Part shown: positions 44,916 through 54,366 of the stretch, in pieces
Numbering within the stretch: position 1 is the first letter of the stretch
How the letters are laid out: each line of letters opens with the position of its first letter
Source of the DNA: Pseudomonas cerasi
GTDB taxonomy: Bacteria > Pseudomonadota > Gammaproteobacteria > Pseudomonadales > Pseudomonadaceae
Direction: 5' to 3'
NCBI RefSeq assembly: GCF_900074915.1
Contig: NZ_LT222319.1
Span: 4,435,001 to 4,499,000, forward strand
Length of the DNA: 64,000 bases
Notes under the pieces: model-generated
Database searches by the model: none
Told to the model about the DNA's origin: nothing
What the model saw: the letters and a program-made list of their open reading frames with translations, nothing else
Translations under genes and position numbers: made by a program

Positions 44916-45575
44916 TCAGACGCCAGTCGTTGAGCGAGTGCCATTGATCAGCAACGTCGGACTGAAGCGCAGCATGTCCAGACACACGTCGACCAGTTGC
45001 TCGGCCTCTGCGGGCAACGAGAAGCTGTCCGGGACCAGCAGCCACTGATAGATGATGCCATTGACGTAAGCAAACAGGGCCACTGCAGCCCGGGCCGTGT
45101 CCAGCCCTTTGGGCAATTGTCCCTGGCGTACGGCATTGTTCAGCCCCAGGGTGATACGGTCGTGGCACTGTATGGCGTTGTCCTGGCGCTGACGACGAAA
45201 ATCACACATCTCGTCGGTAAACTCGCACTTGTGAAACAGGATTTCATTGATGCGACGGGTTTTCGGGTCCAGTGCGAGTTCATGAAACAGGTGAATCAAC
45301 AGATTTCTCATGCAGCCCAGCGGGTCTTCCTCGTCCTCGCTCTGACTGGCCTCCGCCATTTCGTCGAGAGGCTCCTGAAGACTGTCGAGCATGGCCTGCA
45401 CCAGATCGGCCTTATTATTGAAGTGCCAATAAATGGCGCCTCGCGTCACACCGGCAAGCGTCGCAATATCGGCCAGCGTGGTGCGGGCGACGCCTCGCTC
45501 ATAAAAAGCCTGCTCGGCAGCCTCCAGGATCTGGCTGCGAGTGATCTGAGCTTCCTCTTTGGTGCGACGAACCAT
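44916..45575 (-). CDS. pmeR: TetR-family repressor of MexAB-OprM (PmeR/TtgR type)
   Basis: A 219-residue regulator: N-terminal HTH (RSQILEAAEQAFYERGVARTTLADIATLAGVTRGAIYWHFNNKADL) typical of AcrR/TtgR/PmeR, then a ligand-binding domain with the RRINEILFHKCEFTDEMC segment characteristic of this subgroup. It is divergent from mexA across 254 bp that contain a TtgR-like operator. In the known cases the repressor is released by plant phenolics and antibiotics, inducing efflux. The name follows P. syringae usage; the subgroup assignment is strong, the exact ligands are not visible. Confidence 0.9.
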   Translation of the reverse strand: MVRRTKEEAQITRSQILEAAEQAFYERGVARTTLADIATLAGVTRGAIYWHFNNKADLVQAMLDSLQEPLDEMAEASQSEDEEDPLGCMRNLLIHLFHELALDPKTRRINEILFHKCEFTDEMCDFRRQRQDNAIQCHDRITLGLNNAVRQGQLPKGLDTARAAVALFAYVNGIIYQWLLVPDSFSLPAEAEQLVDVCLDMLRFSPTLLINGTRSTTGV

Positions 45576-45712
45576 GGCAATAAGACCTCAAAAAATTCAC
45601 CTCAGGCACGCGTCTTGCGTCATGCCTTGAGATATGGCCGGGCGGCATTTGTCTCGCCTTGTCCCGAATCGGCTCCCGGCTCCCTGAATAGTGGCCGAAT
45701 GCGCATTGCGGT

Positions 45713-45740
45713 GTTTACAAACAGCCGCGAATGTAAGTAT
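45713..45740. promoter_or_regulatory. TtgR/PmeR-like operator in the divergent pmeR-mexA region
   Basis: TTTACAAACAGCCGCGAATG followed by TAAGTAT closely matches, as I recall it, the TtgR operator of P. putida (TTTACAAACAACCATGAATG then TAAGTAT). The outer arms TTTACA and TGTAAG are inverted. Its position between the two divergent start codons suits joint control of both transcripts. Confidence 0.8.
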
Positions 45741-45829
45741 ATTCCTTAGCATGCTACTTATCTAGCCGAAATATTTTTTTACACTTCAACGTACTGTTGA
45801 GATAACAGGCTCCTGCCCCGAGGATCTTC

Positions 45830-46990
45830 ATGCAATTCAAGCCAGCTGTTACCGTTCTGGTCACTGCCGTCGCCCTGGCAACCCTGCTCAGTGGCTGTAG
45901 CAAGAAGGAACAGGCCGCCCCGCCTGCGCAAACCCCTCAGGTAGGCGTCGTTACCATCAAAGCACAGCCGTATACCCTGACCACCGAGCTGCCAGGCCGG
46001 ACCACCGCCTTCCGCGTCGCCGAGGTTCGCCCTCAGGTCAACGGCATCATTCTCAAGCGTCTGTTCACCGAAGGTGGCGATGTCAAAGCCGGTCAGCAGC
46101 TCTATCAGATCGACCCGGCTGTCTATGAGGCCAACGCCAACAGCGCCAAGGCCACCCTGCAGTCCGCCAAGTCGATGTCCGACCGCTACAAGCAACTGGT
46201 CAGCGAGCAAGCGGTAAGCCGTCAGGAATACGACACGGCGCTGGCCTCCACCCAGGAAGCTCAGGCTAGCCTGCAGACCGCCCAGATCAACCTGCGCTAC
46301 ACCAAGGTGCTGGCCCCTATTTCCGGCCGTATCGGTCGCTCTGCGGTGACTGAAGGCGCATTGGTGAGCAGCGCGCAGACCGACGCGATGGCAACCATCC
46401 AGCAGCTCGATCCGATCTATGTCGATGTGGTGCAGTCGTCTGCCGACATGCTCAAGCTGCGCAGCGATCTGGACAGCGGCAAGCTGCAGAAAGCCGGCGA
46501 CAACGCCGCCAAGGTCAAGCTGACACTGGAAGACAACAGCGTCTACGGCCAGGAAGGCAAACTGGAATTCGCCGAAGTGTCGGTTGACCAGACCACCGGC
46601 TCCGTGACCCTGCGTGCCGTGTTCCCGAACCCTGAACACCGTCTGCTGCCGGGCATGTTCGTTCACGCCCAATTGCAGGCTGGCGTCAACTCGAAAGCCA
46701 TTCTGGCACCGCAGCAAGGCATGACCCGCGACCTGAAAGGCACGCCGACCGCCATGGTCGTCAATCAGGACAACAAGGTTGAAATGCGTACGCTGGTGGC
46801 CAATCGCACCGTGGGCAGCGACTGGCTGATCGAAGACGGCCTGAAGGAAGGCGATCGTGTCATCACCGAAGGCTTGCAGTACGTCAAACCCGGCGCCGAA
46901 GTGAAAGTCGCCGAAGCGACCAACGTCAAAGGAGCAAACCCGGCACCTGCCCCGGCCACTGATAAAGCCGCAGGCAGCAAAGGGGAGTAA
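45830..46990 (+). CDS. mexA: RND efflux periplasmic adaptor MexA
   Basis: A 386-residue membrane-fusion lipoprotein linking MexB to OprM. Signal sequence with lipobox LLSGC (Cys24), then the HlyD-type barrel and lipoyl halves (VRPQVNGIILKRLFTEGGDVKAGQQLYQIDP), a coiled-coil hairpin (about 95-150) and the membrane-proximal domain. Length matches MexA of P. aeruginosa (383). First gene of mexA-mexB-oprM; mexB starts 4 bp later. Confidence 0.95.
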   Translation: MQFKPAVTVLVTAVALATLLSGCSKKEQAAPPAQTPQVGVVTIKAQPYTLTTELPGRTTAFRVAEVRPQVNGIILKRLFTEGGDVKAGQQLYQIDPAVYEANANSAKATLQSAKSMSDRYKQLVSEQAVSRQEYDTALASTQEAQASLQTAQINLRYTKVLAPISGRIGRSAVTEGALVSSAQTDAMATIQQLDPIYVDVVQSSADMLKLRSDLDSGKLQKAGDNAAKVKLTLEDNSVYGQEGKLEFAEVSVDQTTGSVTLRAVFPNPEHRLLPGMFVHAQLQAGVNSKAILAPQQGMTRDLKGTPTAMVVNQDNKVEMRTLVANRTVGSDWLIEDGLKEGDRVITEGLQYVKPGAEVKVAEATNVKGANPAPAPATDKAAGSKGE

Positions 46991-46993
46991 CCC

Positions 46994-49900
46994 ATGTCGA
47001 AATTTTTTATTGATCGACCCATTTTTGCCTGGGTTATTGCCCTCGTGATCATGCTGGTCGGCGCGCTGTCGATTTCCAGCCTGCCGATCAATCAGTACCC
47101 GAGCATCGCACCGCCTGCCATCGGTATCCAGGTCACCTATCCGGGCGCGTCTGCCCAGACGGTGCAGGACACGGTGGTTCAGGTCATCGAGCAACAGCTC
47201 AACGGTATCGATAACCTGCGTTATGTCAGCTCGGAAAGTAACTCCGACGGCAGCATGACCATCACGGCGACCTTCAATCAGGGCACCAACCCGGATACGG
47301 CGCAGGTGCAGGTACAGAACAAGCTCAACCTCGCCACCCCGCTGCTGCCGCAGGAAGTGCAGCAACAGGGTATCCGCGTCACCAAGGCAGTGAAGAACTT
47401 CCTGATGGTGATCGGCCTGGTGTCGGAAGACGGCAGCATGGGCAAGGAAGACTTGGCCAACTACATCGTGTCGAACATGCAGGACCCGATCTCGCGGACC
47501 TCCGGTGTGGGTGACTTCCAGGTGTTCGGTTCGCAGTACGCCATGCGTATCTGGCTCGATCCGGCCAAGCTGAACAACTTCCAGCTGACGCCAGTGGACG
47601 TGAAAGACGCGATCACCGCGCAGAACGTTCAGGTGTCGTCCGGCCAGTTGGGCGGCCTGCCATCGATCAGCGGCCAGCAGTTGAACGCCACGATCATCGG
47701 CAAGACCCGTCTGCAGACCGCCGAGCAGTTCGGCAATATCTTCCTCAAGGTCAACACCGATGGCTCGCAGGTTCGCCTGAAAGACGTCGCCACCGTGGGC
47801 CTGGGCGCAGAGAACTACAGCACCGACTCGCAGTTCGACGGCAAACCGGCTTCCGGTCTGGCCATCAAACTCGCCACCGGCGCCAACGCACTGGACACCG
47901 CCAAGGCCATCCGCGCGACCGTTTCCTCGCTGGAGCCGTTCTTCCCGCCTGGCATGAAAGTCGTGTACCCGTATGACACCACACCGGTGGTCAGCGAATC
48001 GATCAACGGCGTGGTGCACACCCTGATCGAAGCGATCGTGCTGGTGTTCCTGGTGATGTACCTGTTCCTGCAGAACTTCCGCGCAACCATCATCACCACG
48101 ATGACGGTTCCGGTGGTCTTGCTGGGTACGTTCGGTATCCTCGCGGCCTTCGGCTTCACCATCAACACCCTGACCATGTTCGGTATGGTGCTGGCCATCG
48201 GCTTGCTGGTGGACGATGCGATTGTCGTGGTGGAAAACGTCGAGCGGGTCATGGAGGAGGAAAAGCTCTCCCCGCGCGACGCCACGATCAAATCCATGAC
48301 TCAGATTCAGGGCGCGCTGGTCGGTATTGCCTTGGTGCTCTCGGCGGTTCTGTTGCCAATGGCGTTCTTCGGCGGCTCCACCGGGGTGATCTACAAGCAG
48401 TTCTCGATCACCATCGTCTCGGCCATGGCCCTGTCGGTCGTGGTTGCGCTGATCTTCACCCCGGCGCTGTGCGCCACCATGCTCAAGCCCATCGATCACG
48501 AGAAGCACGGGCAACCGAAACGTGGTTTCTTCGGCTGGTTCAACCGCACCTTCGACCGCAGCGTTCTGAGTTACGAGCGCGGCGTCGGCAACATGCTCAA
48601 GCACAAGTGGCCTGCGTATCTGGGTTACATACTGATCTGTGCGGGCATGGTGTTCATGTTCATGCGCATTCCGGCTGCGTTCCTGCCCGAAGAAGACCAG
48701 GGCGTTATCTTCGCCCAGATCCAGACACCGGCCGGCTCCTCGACCGCGCGTACGCAGGAAGTCATCGATCAGATGCGTGAGTACCTGCTGACCAAGGAAA
48801 GCGGCGCAGTGAAGTCGGTGTTCTCGGTAAACGGCTTCAACTTCGCGGGCCGCGGTCAAAGCTCGGCGATTGCTTTCGTGATGCTCAAGCCGTGGGAGGA
48901 GCGTGATTCCAATAACAGCGTCTTCGAACTGGCCAAACGGGCTCAGGGCTATTTCTTCAGCCTGCGCGACGCGATGGTGTTTGCGGTCGTCCCGCCTTCG
49001 GTACTCGAACTGGGTAACGCCACCGGCTTCGACGTTTACTTGCAGGATCAGGGCGGCGTGGGTCACGACAAGCTGATGGAAGCGCGTAACCAGTTCCTCG
49101 GCATGGCCGCACAGAGCAAGATTCTGGCGGGCGTACGTCCGAACGGACTGAACGACGAACCGCAGTACCAACTGATCATCGACGATGAGCGCGCCAGTGC
49201 ATTGGGCATCACTCTGTCGGACATCAACAACACCCTGTCCATCGCGTTGGGTGGCAGCTACGTCAACGACTTCATCGACCGTGGCCGTGTGAAGAAGGTG
49301 TACATCCAGGGCGATGCAGGTGCGCGTATGACACCTGAAGACCTGAAGAAATGGTACGTGCGCAACAGCGCGGGTGAGATGGTGCCGTTCTCGGCCTTCG
49401 CCAGCGGCAAATGGTCCTACGGCTCGCCGAAACTGTCACGCTACAACGGCGTGGCGGCAGAGGAAGTGCTTGGTACTCCCGCCCCTGGTTACAGCAGCGG
49501 CGAGGCAATGGCTGAAGTCGAGGCGCTGGCCAAGAAGCTGCCACAAGGTATCGGCATTTCGTGGACCGGTCTGTCCTACGAGGAACGCCTGTCCGGATCG
49601 CAGGCCCCTGCCCTGTATGCCCTGTCGTTGCTGGTAGTGTTTCTCTGTCTGGCGGCGCTGTATGAAAGCTGGTCGATTCCGATCGCGGTCATCCTCGTGG
49701 TGCCACTGGGGGTTATCGGTGCACTGATGGCAACCAGCCTGCGCGGTCTGTCCAACGACGTGTTTTTCCAGGTCGGGCTGCTGGTGACGGTAGGTCTGGC
49801 GGCGAAAAACGCCATTCTGATCGTCGAGTTCGCCAAAGAGCTTCACGAACAGGGCAAGAGCCTGGTCGACTCGGCGATCGAGGCCTGCCGCATGCGTCTG

Positions 49901-50128
49901 CGCCCGATCATCATGACCTCCATGGCCTTCATCCTCGGCGTTGTACCGCTGGCGATTTCCTCGGGCGCAGGTTCGGGCAGTCAGCATTCGATCGGTACAG
50001 GCGTAATTGGCGGTATGATCACCGCAGTTATTCTGGCGATCTTCTGGGTGCCCCTGTTCTTCGTAACGGTTTCGGGGCTCTTCAAGAGCAAGCAGAAACA
50101 TATTTCACACGATGAGGCTGGCCAATGA
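46994..50128 (+). CDS. mexB: RND multidrug efflux pump MexB
   Basis: A 1,044-residue inner-membrane proton/drug antiporter of the HAE-1 RND family, with 12 membrane helices and two large periplasmic loops. It begins MSKFFIDRPIFAWVIALVIM. TM4 contains the proton-relay residues in LVDDAIVVVENVERVMEEE, and LMATSLRGLSNDVFFQVGLL marks the second repeat. GGGGAGTAACCC gives the ribosome binding site. oprM overlaps its end by 4 bases. Confers export of antibiotics, dyes and plant antimicrobials in homologues. Confidence 0.97.
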   Translation: MSKFFIDRPIFAWVIALVIMLVGALSISSLPINQYPSIAPPAIGIQVTYPGASAQTVQDTVVQVIEQQLNGIDNLRYVSSESNSDGSMTITATFNQGTNPDTAQVQVQNKLNLATPLLPQEVQQQGIRVTKAVKNFLMVIGLVSEDGSMGKEDLANYIVSNMQDPISRTSGVGDFQVFGSQYAMRIWLDPAKLNNFQLTPVDVKDAITAQNVQVSSGQLGGLPSISGQQLNATIIGKTRLQTAEQFGNIFLKVNTDGSQVRLKDVATVGLGAENYSTDSQFDGKPASGLAIKLATGANALDTAKAIRATVSSLEPFFPPGMKVVYPYDTTPVVSESINGVVHTLIEAIVLVFLVMYLFLQNFRATIITTMTVPVVLLGTFGILAAFGFTINTLTMFGMVLAIGLLVDDAIVVVENVERVMEEEKLSPRDATIKSMTQIQGALVGIALVLSAVLLPMAFFGGSTGVIYKQFSITIVSAMALSVVVALIFTPALCATMLKPIDHEKHGQPKRGFFGWFNRTFDRSVLSYERGVGNMLKHKWPAYLGYILICAGMVFMFMRIPAAFLPEEDQGVIFAQIQTPAGSSTARTQEVIDQMREYLLTKESGAVKSVFSVNGFNFAGRGQSSAIAFVMLKPWEERDSNNSVFELAKRAQGYFFSLRDAMVFAVVPPSVLELGNATGFDVYLQDQGGVGHDKLMEARNQFLGMAAQSKILAGVRPNGLNDEPQYQLIIDDERASALGITLSDINNTLSIALGGSYVNDFIDRGRVKKVYIQGDAGARMTPEDLKKWYVRNSAGEMVPFSAFASGKWSYGSPKLSRYNGVAAEEVLGTPAPGYSSGEAMAEVEALAKKLPQGIGISWTGLSYEERLSGSQAPALYALSLLVVFLCLAALYESWSIPIAVILVVPLGVIGALMATSLRGLSNDVFFQVGLLVTVGLAAKNAILIVEFAKELHEQGKSLVDSAIEACRMRLRPIIMTSMAFILGVVPLAISSGAGSGSQHSIGTGVIGGMITAVILAIFWVPLFFVTVSGLFKSKQKHISHDEAGQ

Positions 50129-51585
50129 GCAAGTCATTGATCTCACTTGCAGTTACCGCGTTCATTCTCGGCGGCTGCTCTTTGATCCCCGATTACAAGC
50201 AGCCGGAAGCACCGGTCGCCGCACAATATCCGCAAGGGCCGGCGTACTCGCCGGTCGAAGGCGCCAAAATGGCCGCCGCGGAACAAGGCTGGCGGCACTT
50301 CTTCAATGACCCGGCGCTGCAACAGCTGATTCAGACTGCACTGCTCAACAACCGTGACCTGCGGGTTGCGGCGCTGAACATCGACGCTTACCGCGCCCAG
50401 TACCGTATCCAGCGCTCGGACCTGTTCCCTGCTGTTTCGGCCACCGGCAGCGGTACACGTCAGCGCGTGCCAGCCGACCAGTCGCAAACCGGTCAGTCCG
50501 GCATCACCAGCAGCTACTCGGCCAGCCTGGGCGTCAGCTCGTACGAGCTGGACCTCTTCGGCCGGGTCCGCAGCCTCAGCGAGCAGGCGCTGGAGACCTA
50601 CTTCGCCAGCGAGGAAGCGCGTCGCAGCACCCAGATCAGTCTGGTGGCCAGCGTCGCCAATGCCTACATGACCTGGCAGGCCGACAAGGAACTGCTCAAG
50701 CTGACGCAGGACACCCTGAAGACCTACGAAGAAAGCTTCCGTCTGACCTCGCGTGCCAGCGAAGTCGGCGTTTCTTCGGCACTGGACCTGAGCCAGTCGC
50801 GCACCGCCGTCGAAAGCGCGCGCGCCAAACTGGCCCAGTACCAGCGCCTGGTTGCCCAGGATCAGAACAGCCTGGTGCTGCTGCTCGGCACCAGCCTGCC
50901 TGACAATCTGCCGGCCAGCCACTTGCTCGATTCCGACATGCTGACCGAAATGCCGGCAGGCCTGCCGTCAGACCTGCTGCAGCGTCGTCCGGACATTCTG
51001 GAGGCCGAGCACTCGCTCAAGGCGGCCAACGCCAACATCGGCGCGGCACGTGCAGCGTTCTTCCCGAGCATCAGCCTGACGGCCAGTGCCGGGACCAGCA
51101 GCAGCGAGCTGTCCGGCCTGTTCAAGGGCGGATCGGGTGCCTGGCTGTTCCAGCCAAGCATCAACATCCCGATCTTCAACGCCGGCAACCTGCGCGCCAG
51201 CCTGGACTACTCGAAAATCCAGAAGGAAATCAGCGTCGCCAACTACGAGAAGGCGATTCAGACCGCCTTCCAGGAAGTGTCCGACGGCCTGGCTTCACGC
51301 AAGACCTATGACGAGCAGCTCCAGGCGCAACGCGACTTCGTCGCAGCCAACCAGGACTACTACCGTCTGGCCGAGCGTCGCTACCGGATCGGCATCGACA
51401 GCAACCTGACCTTCCTCGACGCCCAGCGCTCGCTGTTCAGTGCGCAGCAAACGCTGATCACCGATCGCCTGTCGCAGCTGACCAGCGAGGTCAACCTGTA
51501 CAAGGCCCTCGGCGGCGGCTGGTATGAAAGAACCGGACAGACCGAAACCATCTCCAAGGAGAAGCCTTCGGTTCAGCTGTTCTGA
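50125..51585 (+). CDS. oprM: Outer-membrane efflux channel OprM
   Basis: A 486-residue TolC-like outer-membrane lipoprotein, the exit duct of MexAB. Lipobox LGGC (Cys17) follows a short signal peptide; two OEP repeats (about 60-260 and 270-465) include YELDLFGRVRSLSEQALETY and SASVGTSSSEL-like segments. It overlaps mexB (ATGA), so the operon is translationally coupled. A strong terminator lies 15 bp after the stop. Confidence 0.95.
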   Translation: MSKSLISLAVTAFILGGCSLIPDYKQPEAPVAAQYPQGPAYSPVEGAKMAAAEQGWRHFFNDPALQQLIQTALLNNRDLRVAALNIDAYRAQYRIQRSDLFPAVSATGSGTRQRVPADQSQTGQSGITSSYSASLGVSSYELDLFGRVRSLSEQALETYFASEEARRSTQISLVASVANAYMTWQADKELLKLTQDTLKTYEESFRLTSRASEVGVSSALDLSQSRTAVESARAKLAQYQRLVAQDQNSLVLLLGTSLPDNLPASHLLDSDMLTEMPAGLPSDLLQRRPDILEAEHSLKAANANIGAARAAFFPSISLTASAGTSSSELSGLFKGGSGAWLFQPSINIPIFNAGNLRASLDYSKIQKEISVANYEKAIQTAFQEVSDGLASRKTYDEQLQAQRDFVAANQDYYRLAERRYRIGIDSNLTFLDAQRSLFSAQQTLITDRLSQLTSEVNLYKALGGGWYERTGQTETISKEKPSVQLF

Positions 51586-51600
51586 TTGACAGCGGCACAC

Positions 51601-51630
51601 AAAAAAACCACCTGATCAGGTGGTTTTTTT
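51601..51630. terminator. Bidirectional terminator after oprM
   Basis: A nearly perfect hairpin: AAAAAAACCACCTGA pairs with TCAGGTGGTTTTTTT, with an A run on one side and a T run on the other, between convergent oprM and pcaT. Confidence 0.93.
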
Positions 51631-51652
51631 GTGGCCGAAACAAACCCTGCGA

Positions 51653-52954
51653 TCAATGATCCTGATGCAGGTACTTGGGCTCTTTGGGCAAGCGCAGACT
51701 GAACAGGAACGCTACCGCCATCATGGCCGTCACGTACCAGTAAAAACTGTTCTCCATCCCGGCACTCTTGAGTTTCAGCGCAACCCACTCAGCCGAGCCA
51801 CCGAACACCGCGTTGGCCACCGCATACGCCAGCCCCACGCCCAGTGCGCGAACCTGAGGTGGAAACATCTCGGCTTTGACCAGCCCGCTGATCGAGGTGT
51901 AGAAGCTGACGATCGCCAGCGCCAGGGTAATCAGCACAAAGGCAATGAACGGGTTGGTGGTGGTCTTGAGCGTCATCAGGATTGGTACTGTACACAGCGT
52001 ACCCAGCGCACCGAACAGAAGCATCGAATTGCGACGGCCTATGCGGTCCGCGAGCATGCCGAAAAACGGTTGCATGCACATGTACAGAAACAGCGCGCCG
52101 GTCATGATGTAGCTGGCGGTCTTGGCTTCCATGCCTCCGGTGTTGACCAGGTATTTCTGCATGTAGGTCGTGAAGGTGTAGAAAATCAGCGAGCCACCGG
52201 CGGTGTAACCCAGCACTGTGATGAAGGCTGCGGCATGATGCTTGAACAGTGCCGCGATACTGCCGGCGTCCTTGTCCTGCCGGCTTTCGGCTGTGGTGGT
52301 TTCGTTGAGGGTGCGACGCAGCAGCAAGGCGATGACCGCTGCGGCGGCACCGATCACGAAGGGGATGCGCCAGCCGTAGTCACGCAACTCTTCGGTGGTC
52401 AGGAATTGCTGGAGGATGACCACCGTCAACACCGCCAGCAGTTGCCCGCCGATCAGAGTCACGTACTGAAACGAAGCATAAAAGCCACGCTGGCCACGCA
52501 ACGCCACTTCACTCATGTAAGTGGCCGTGGTGCCGTACTCGCCACCCACCGACAGGCCTTGCAGCAGGCGCGCCATCAGCAACAAGGCCGGCGCCCAGGC
52601 ACCAATCGATGCATAGGTCGGCAGGCAGGCAATGATCAATGATCCGGCACACATCATGGTGACCGAAATCAGCATGGAGTTCTTGCGACCATGTCTGTCT
52701 GCGACACGACCAAACAGCCAGCCGCCAATCGGACGCATCAGAAAGCCAGCGGCAAACACACCTGCAGTGTTGAGCAACTGAACGGTCGGATCATCGGAAG
52801 GAAAGAAAGCTGGTGCGAAATAAATCGCGCAGAAGGCGTAGATATAAAAGTCGAACCATTCGACCAGGTTGCCTGATGAAGCACCGACAATGGCGAAAAT
52901 TCTTTTGCTTCGCTCCTCGCCGGTGTAATGCGGTGCTTTTGATGTTGTAGTCAT
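51653..52954 (-). CDS. pcaT: MFS permease for beta-ketoadipate or related acid (PcaT/KgtP-like)
   Basis: A 433-residue, 12-helix metabolite:proton symporter. The N-terminus (RIFAIVGASSGNLVEWFDFYIYAF) and ARLLQGLSVGGEYGTTATYMSE are near those of KgtP. Position next to pcaFJI suggests PcaT, the beta-ketoadipate transporter known in P. putida. ATG 52954 is chosen since MTTTSKAPHY matches the family start and an upstream GTG-like extension is not conserved. Substrate inferred from context. A 212-bp gap separates it from pcaF, so it may have its own promoter. Confidence 0.83.
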   Translation of the reverse strand: MTTTSKAPHYTGEERSKRIFAIVGASSGNLVEWFDFYIYAFCAIYFAPAFFPSDDPTVQLLNTAGVFAAGFLMRPIGGWLFGRVADRHGRKNSMLISVTMMCAGSLIIACLPTYASIGAWAPALLLMARLLQGLSVGGEYGTTATYMSEVALRGQRGFYASFQYVTLIGGQLLAVLTVVILQQFLTTEELRDYGWRIPFVIGAAAAVIALLLRRTLNETTTAESRQDKDAGSIAALFKHHAAAFITVLGYTAGGSLIFYTFTTYMQKYLVNTGGMEAKTASYIMTGALFLYMCMQPFFGMLADRIGRRNSMLLFGALGTLCTVPILMTLKTTTNPFIAFVLITLALAIVSFYTSISGLVKAEMFPPQVRALGVGLAYAVANAVFGGSAEWVALKLKSAGMENSFYWYVTAMMAVAFLFSLRLPKEPKYLHQDH

Positions 52955-53166
52955 TATTTTCCCCAAGCAGAACTGTCCATAAGAAACAATCTGTAACACC
53001 GTCTTTAATCGAGCACAATAAGTCAGAGCAATTCAGCCACCAGCAAAAATCGGCAGGGTTGAACATCCAGTGCCCGGACGAACAACAACCCGGATCATCG
53101 GCCCGCCTTTTCGTGGAGGCAGACAAACGATCCGGGTTGCTGGACAACAGGTTGAAACGGGAGGGC

Positions 53167-54366
53167 TTACCGCTCGATGGCCAGCGCCAGCCCCTGCCCG
53201 ACGCCGACGCACATGGTTGCCAGGCCTCTGCGCCCGCCGGTTTTCTCCAGATGATGCAGCGCCGTCAGCACCAGCCGCGCGCCACTCATGCCCAGCGGAT
53301 GGCCAAGGGCAATTGCCCCGCCGTTGGGATTGACCTGCGGCGCGTCGTCTGCAAGTCCCAGTTCGCGTAGTACCGCAATACCTTGGCTGGCAAATGCTTC
53401 ATTGAGTTCGATGACATCGAAATCGGTCACCGCCAGGCCCAGCCGCTCGACCAGTTTACGCACCGCTGGCACCGGGCCAATGCCCATCACCCGAGGTGCA
53501 ACCGCCGCGCTGGCCATGCCAAGCACGCGGGCACGGGGTGTCAGGCCATGCTTTTTCACCGCTTCGGCCGACGCTAGAATCAGCGCCGCAGCACCGTCGT
53601 TGACCCCGGACGCATTACCGGCAGTCACTGTGCGGTCCGGGCCGTTGACCGGCTTGAGCTTGCTCAGGGTTTCCAGACTGGTATCGCCACGCGGATGCTC
53701 ATCCTTGTCGACAATGGTTTCGCCCTTTTTGTGCGCGACCCGCACCGGCACGATCTCTTCCTCGAAAAAGCCCGCAGCCTGGGCAACGGCAGTGCGTTGC
53801 TGGCTGCGCAGGGCGAAAGCGTCCTGATCGGCTCGAGAAATCCTGAAGTCGGTTGCAACGTTGTCGCCGGTCTCGGGCATTGAGTCCACGCCGTACTGCG
53901 CTTTCATCGCCGGATTGATAAAGCGCCAACCGATGGTGGTGTCTTCCAGCTTCATGTTGCGCGAAAACGCGGCATCGGCCTTGCCCATCACGAAGGGCGC
54001 ACGAGACATCGACTCGACGCCTCCGGCGATTGCCAGCTCGATTTCACCTGACGCGATGGCCCGGAAAGCGGTGCCGATGGCGTCCATTCCGGAAGCACAC
54101 AGGCGATTGAGGGTGACGCCCGGTACGCTTTCCGGCAGCCCGGCCAACAGAGCAGCTATGCGCGCAACGTTGCGGTTGTCCTCACCGGCCTGGTTGGCAC
54201 AGCCGAAGAACACTTCGTCGATTTCTTCCCAGTTGACCGACGGATTGCGCTCCATCAGCGCCTTGATCGGCACCGCGGCCAGGTCGTCTGCACGCACTGA
54301 AGACAACCCGCCACCAAACCGACCGATGGGCGTACGAATCGCATCGCAAATGAATACTTCACGCAT
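53167..54366 (-). CDS. pcaF: 3-oxoadipyl-CoA thiolase
   Basis: Splits 3-oxoadipyl-CoA into acetyl-CoA and succinyl-CoA, the last step of the beta-ketoadipate pathway. The 399-residue thiolase has the nucleophile Cys in TLNRLCASGMDAIG, His in GGAIALGHPLGMSGAR and the second Cys in MCVGVGQGLALAIER. The start is ATG 54366, which overlaps the pcaJ stop codon (TGATG), so it is co-translated with pcaJ. The order pcaI-pcaJ-pcaF is normal for Pseudomonas. Confidence 0.93.
   Translation of the reverse strand: MREVFICDAIRTPIGRFGGGLSSVRADDLAAVPIKALMERNPSVNWEEIDEVFFGCANQAGEDNRNVARIAALLAGLPESVPGVTLNRLCASGMDAIGTAFRAIASGEIELAIAGGVESMSRAPFVMGKADAAFSRNMKLEDTTIGWRFINPAMKAQYGVDSMPETGDNVATDFRISRADQDAFALRSQQRTAVAQAAGFFEEEIVPVRVAHKKGETIVDKDEHPRGDTSLETLSKLKPVNGPDRTVTAGNASGVNDGAAALILASAEAVKKHGLTPRARVLGMASAAVAPRVMGIGPVPAVRKLVERLGLAVTDFDVIELNEAFASQGIAVLRELGLADDAPQVNPNGGAIALGHPLGMSGARLVLTALHHLEKTGGRRGLATMCVGVGQGLALAIER

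Noticed and set aside
45779..49171. A 1,130-codon open frame antisense to mexA-mexB
   Set aside because: It is rich in His, Arg, Gln and Asp with no family features, and lies exactly opposite two certain genes. Long antisense frames are expected in GC-rich Pseudomonas DNA.
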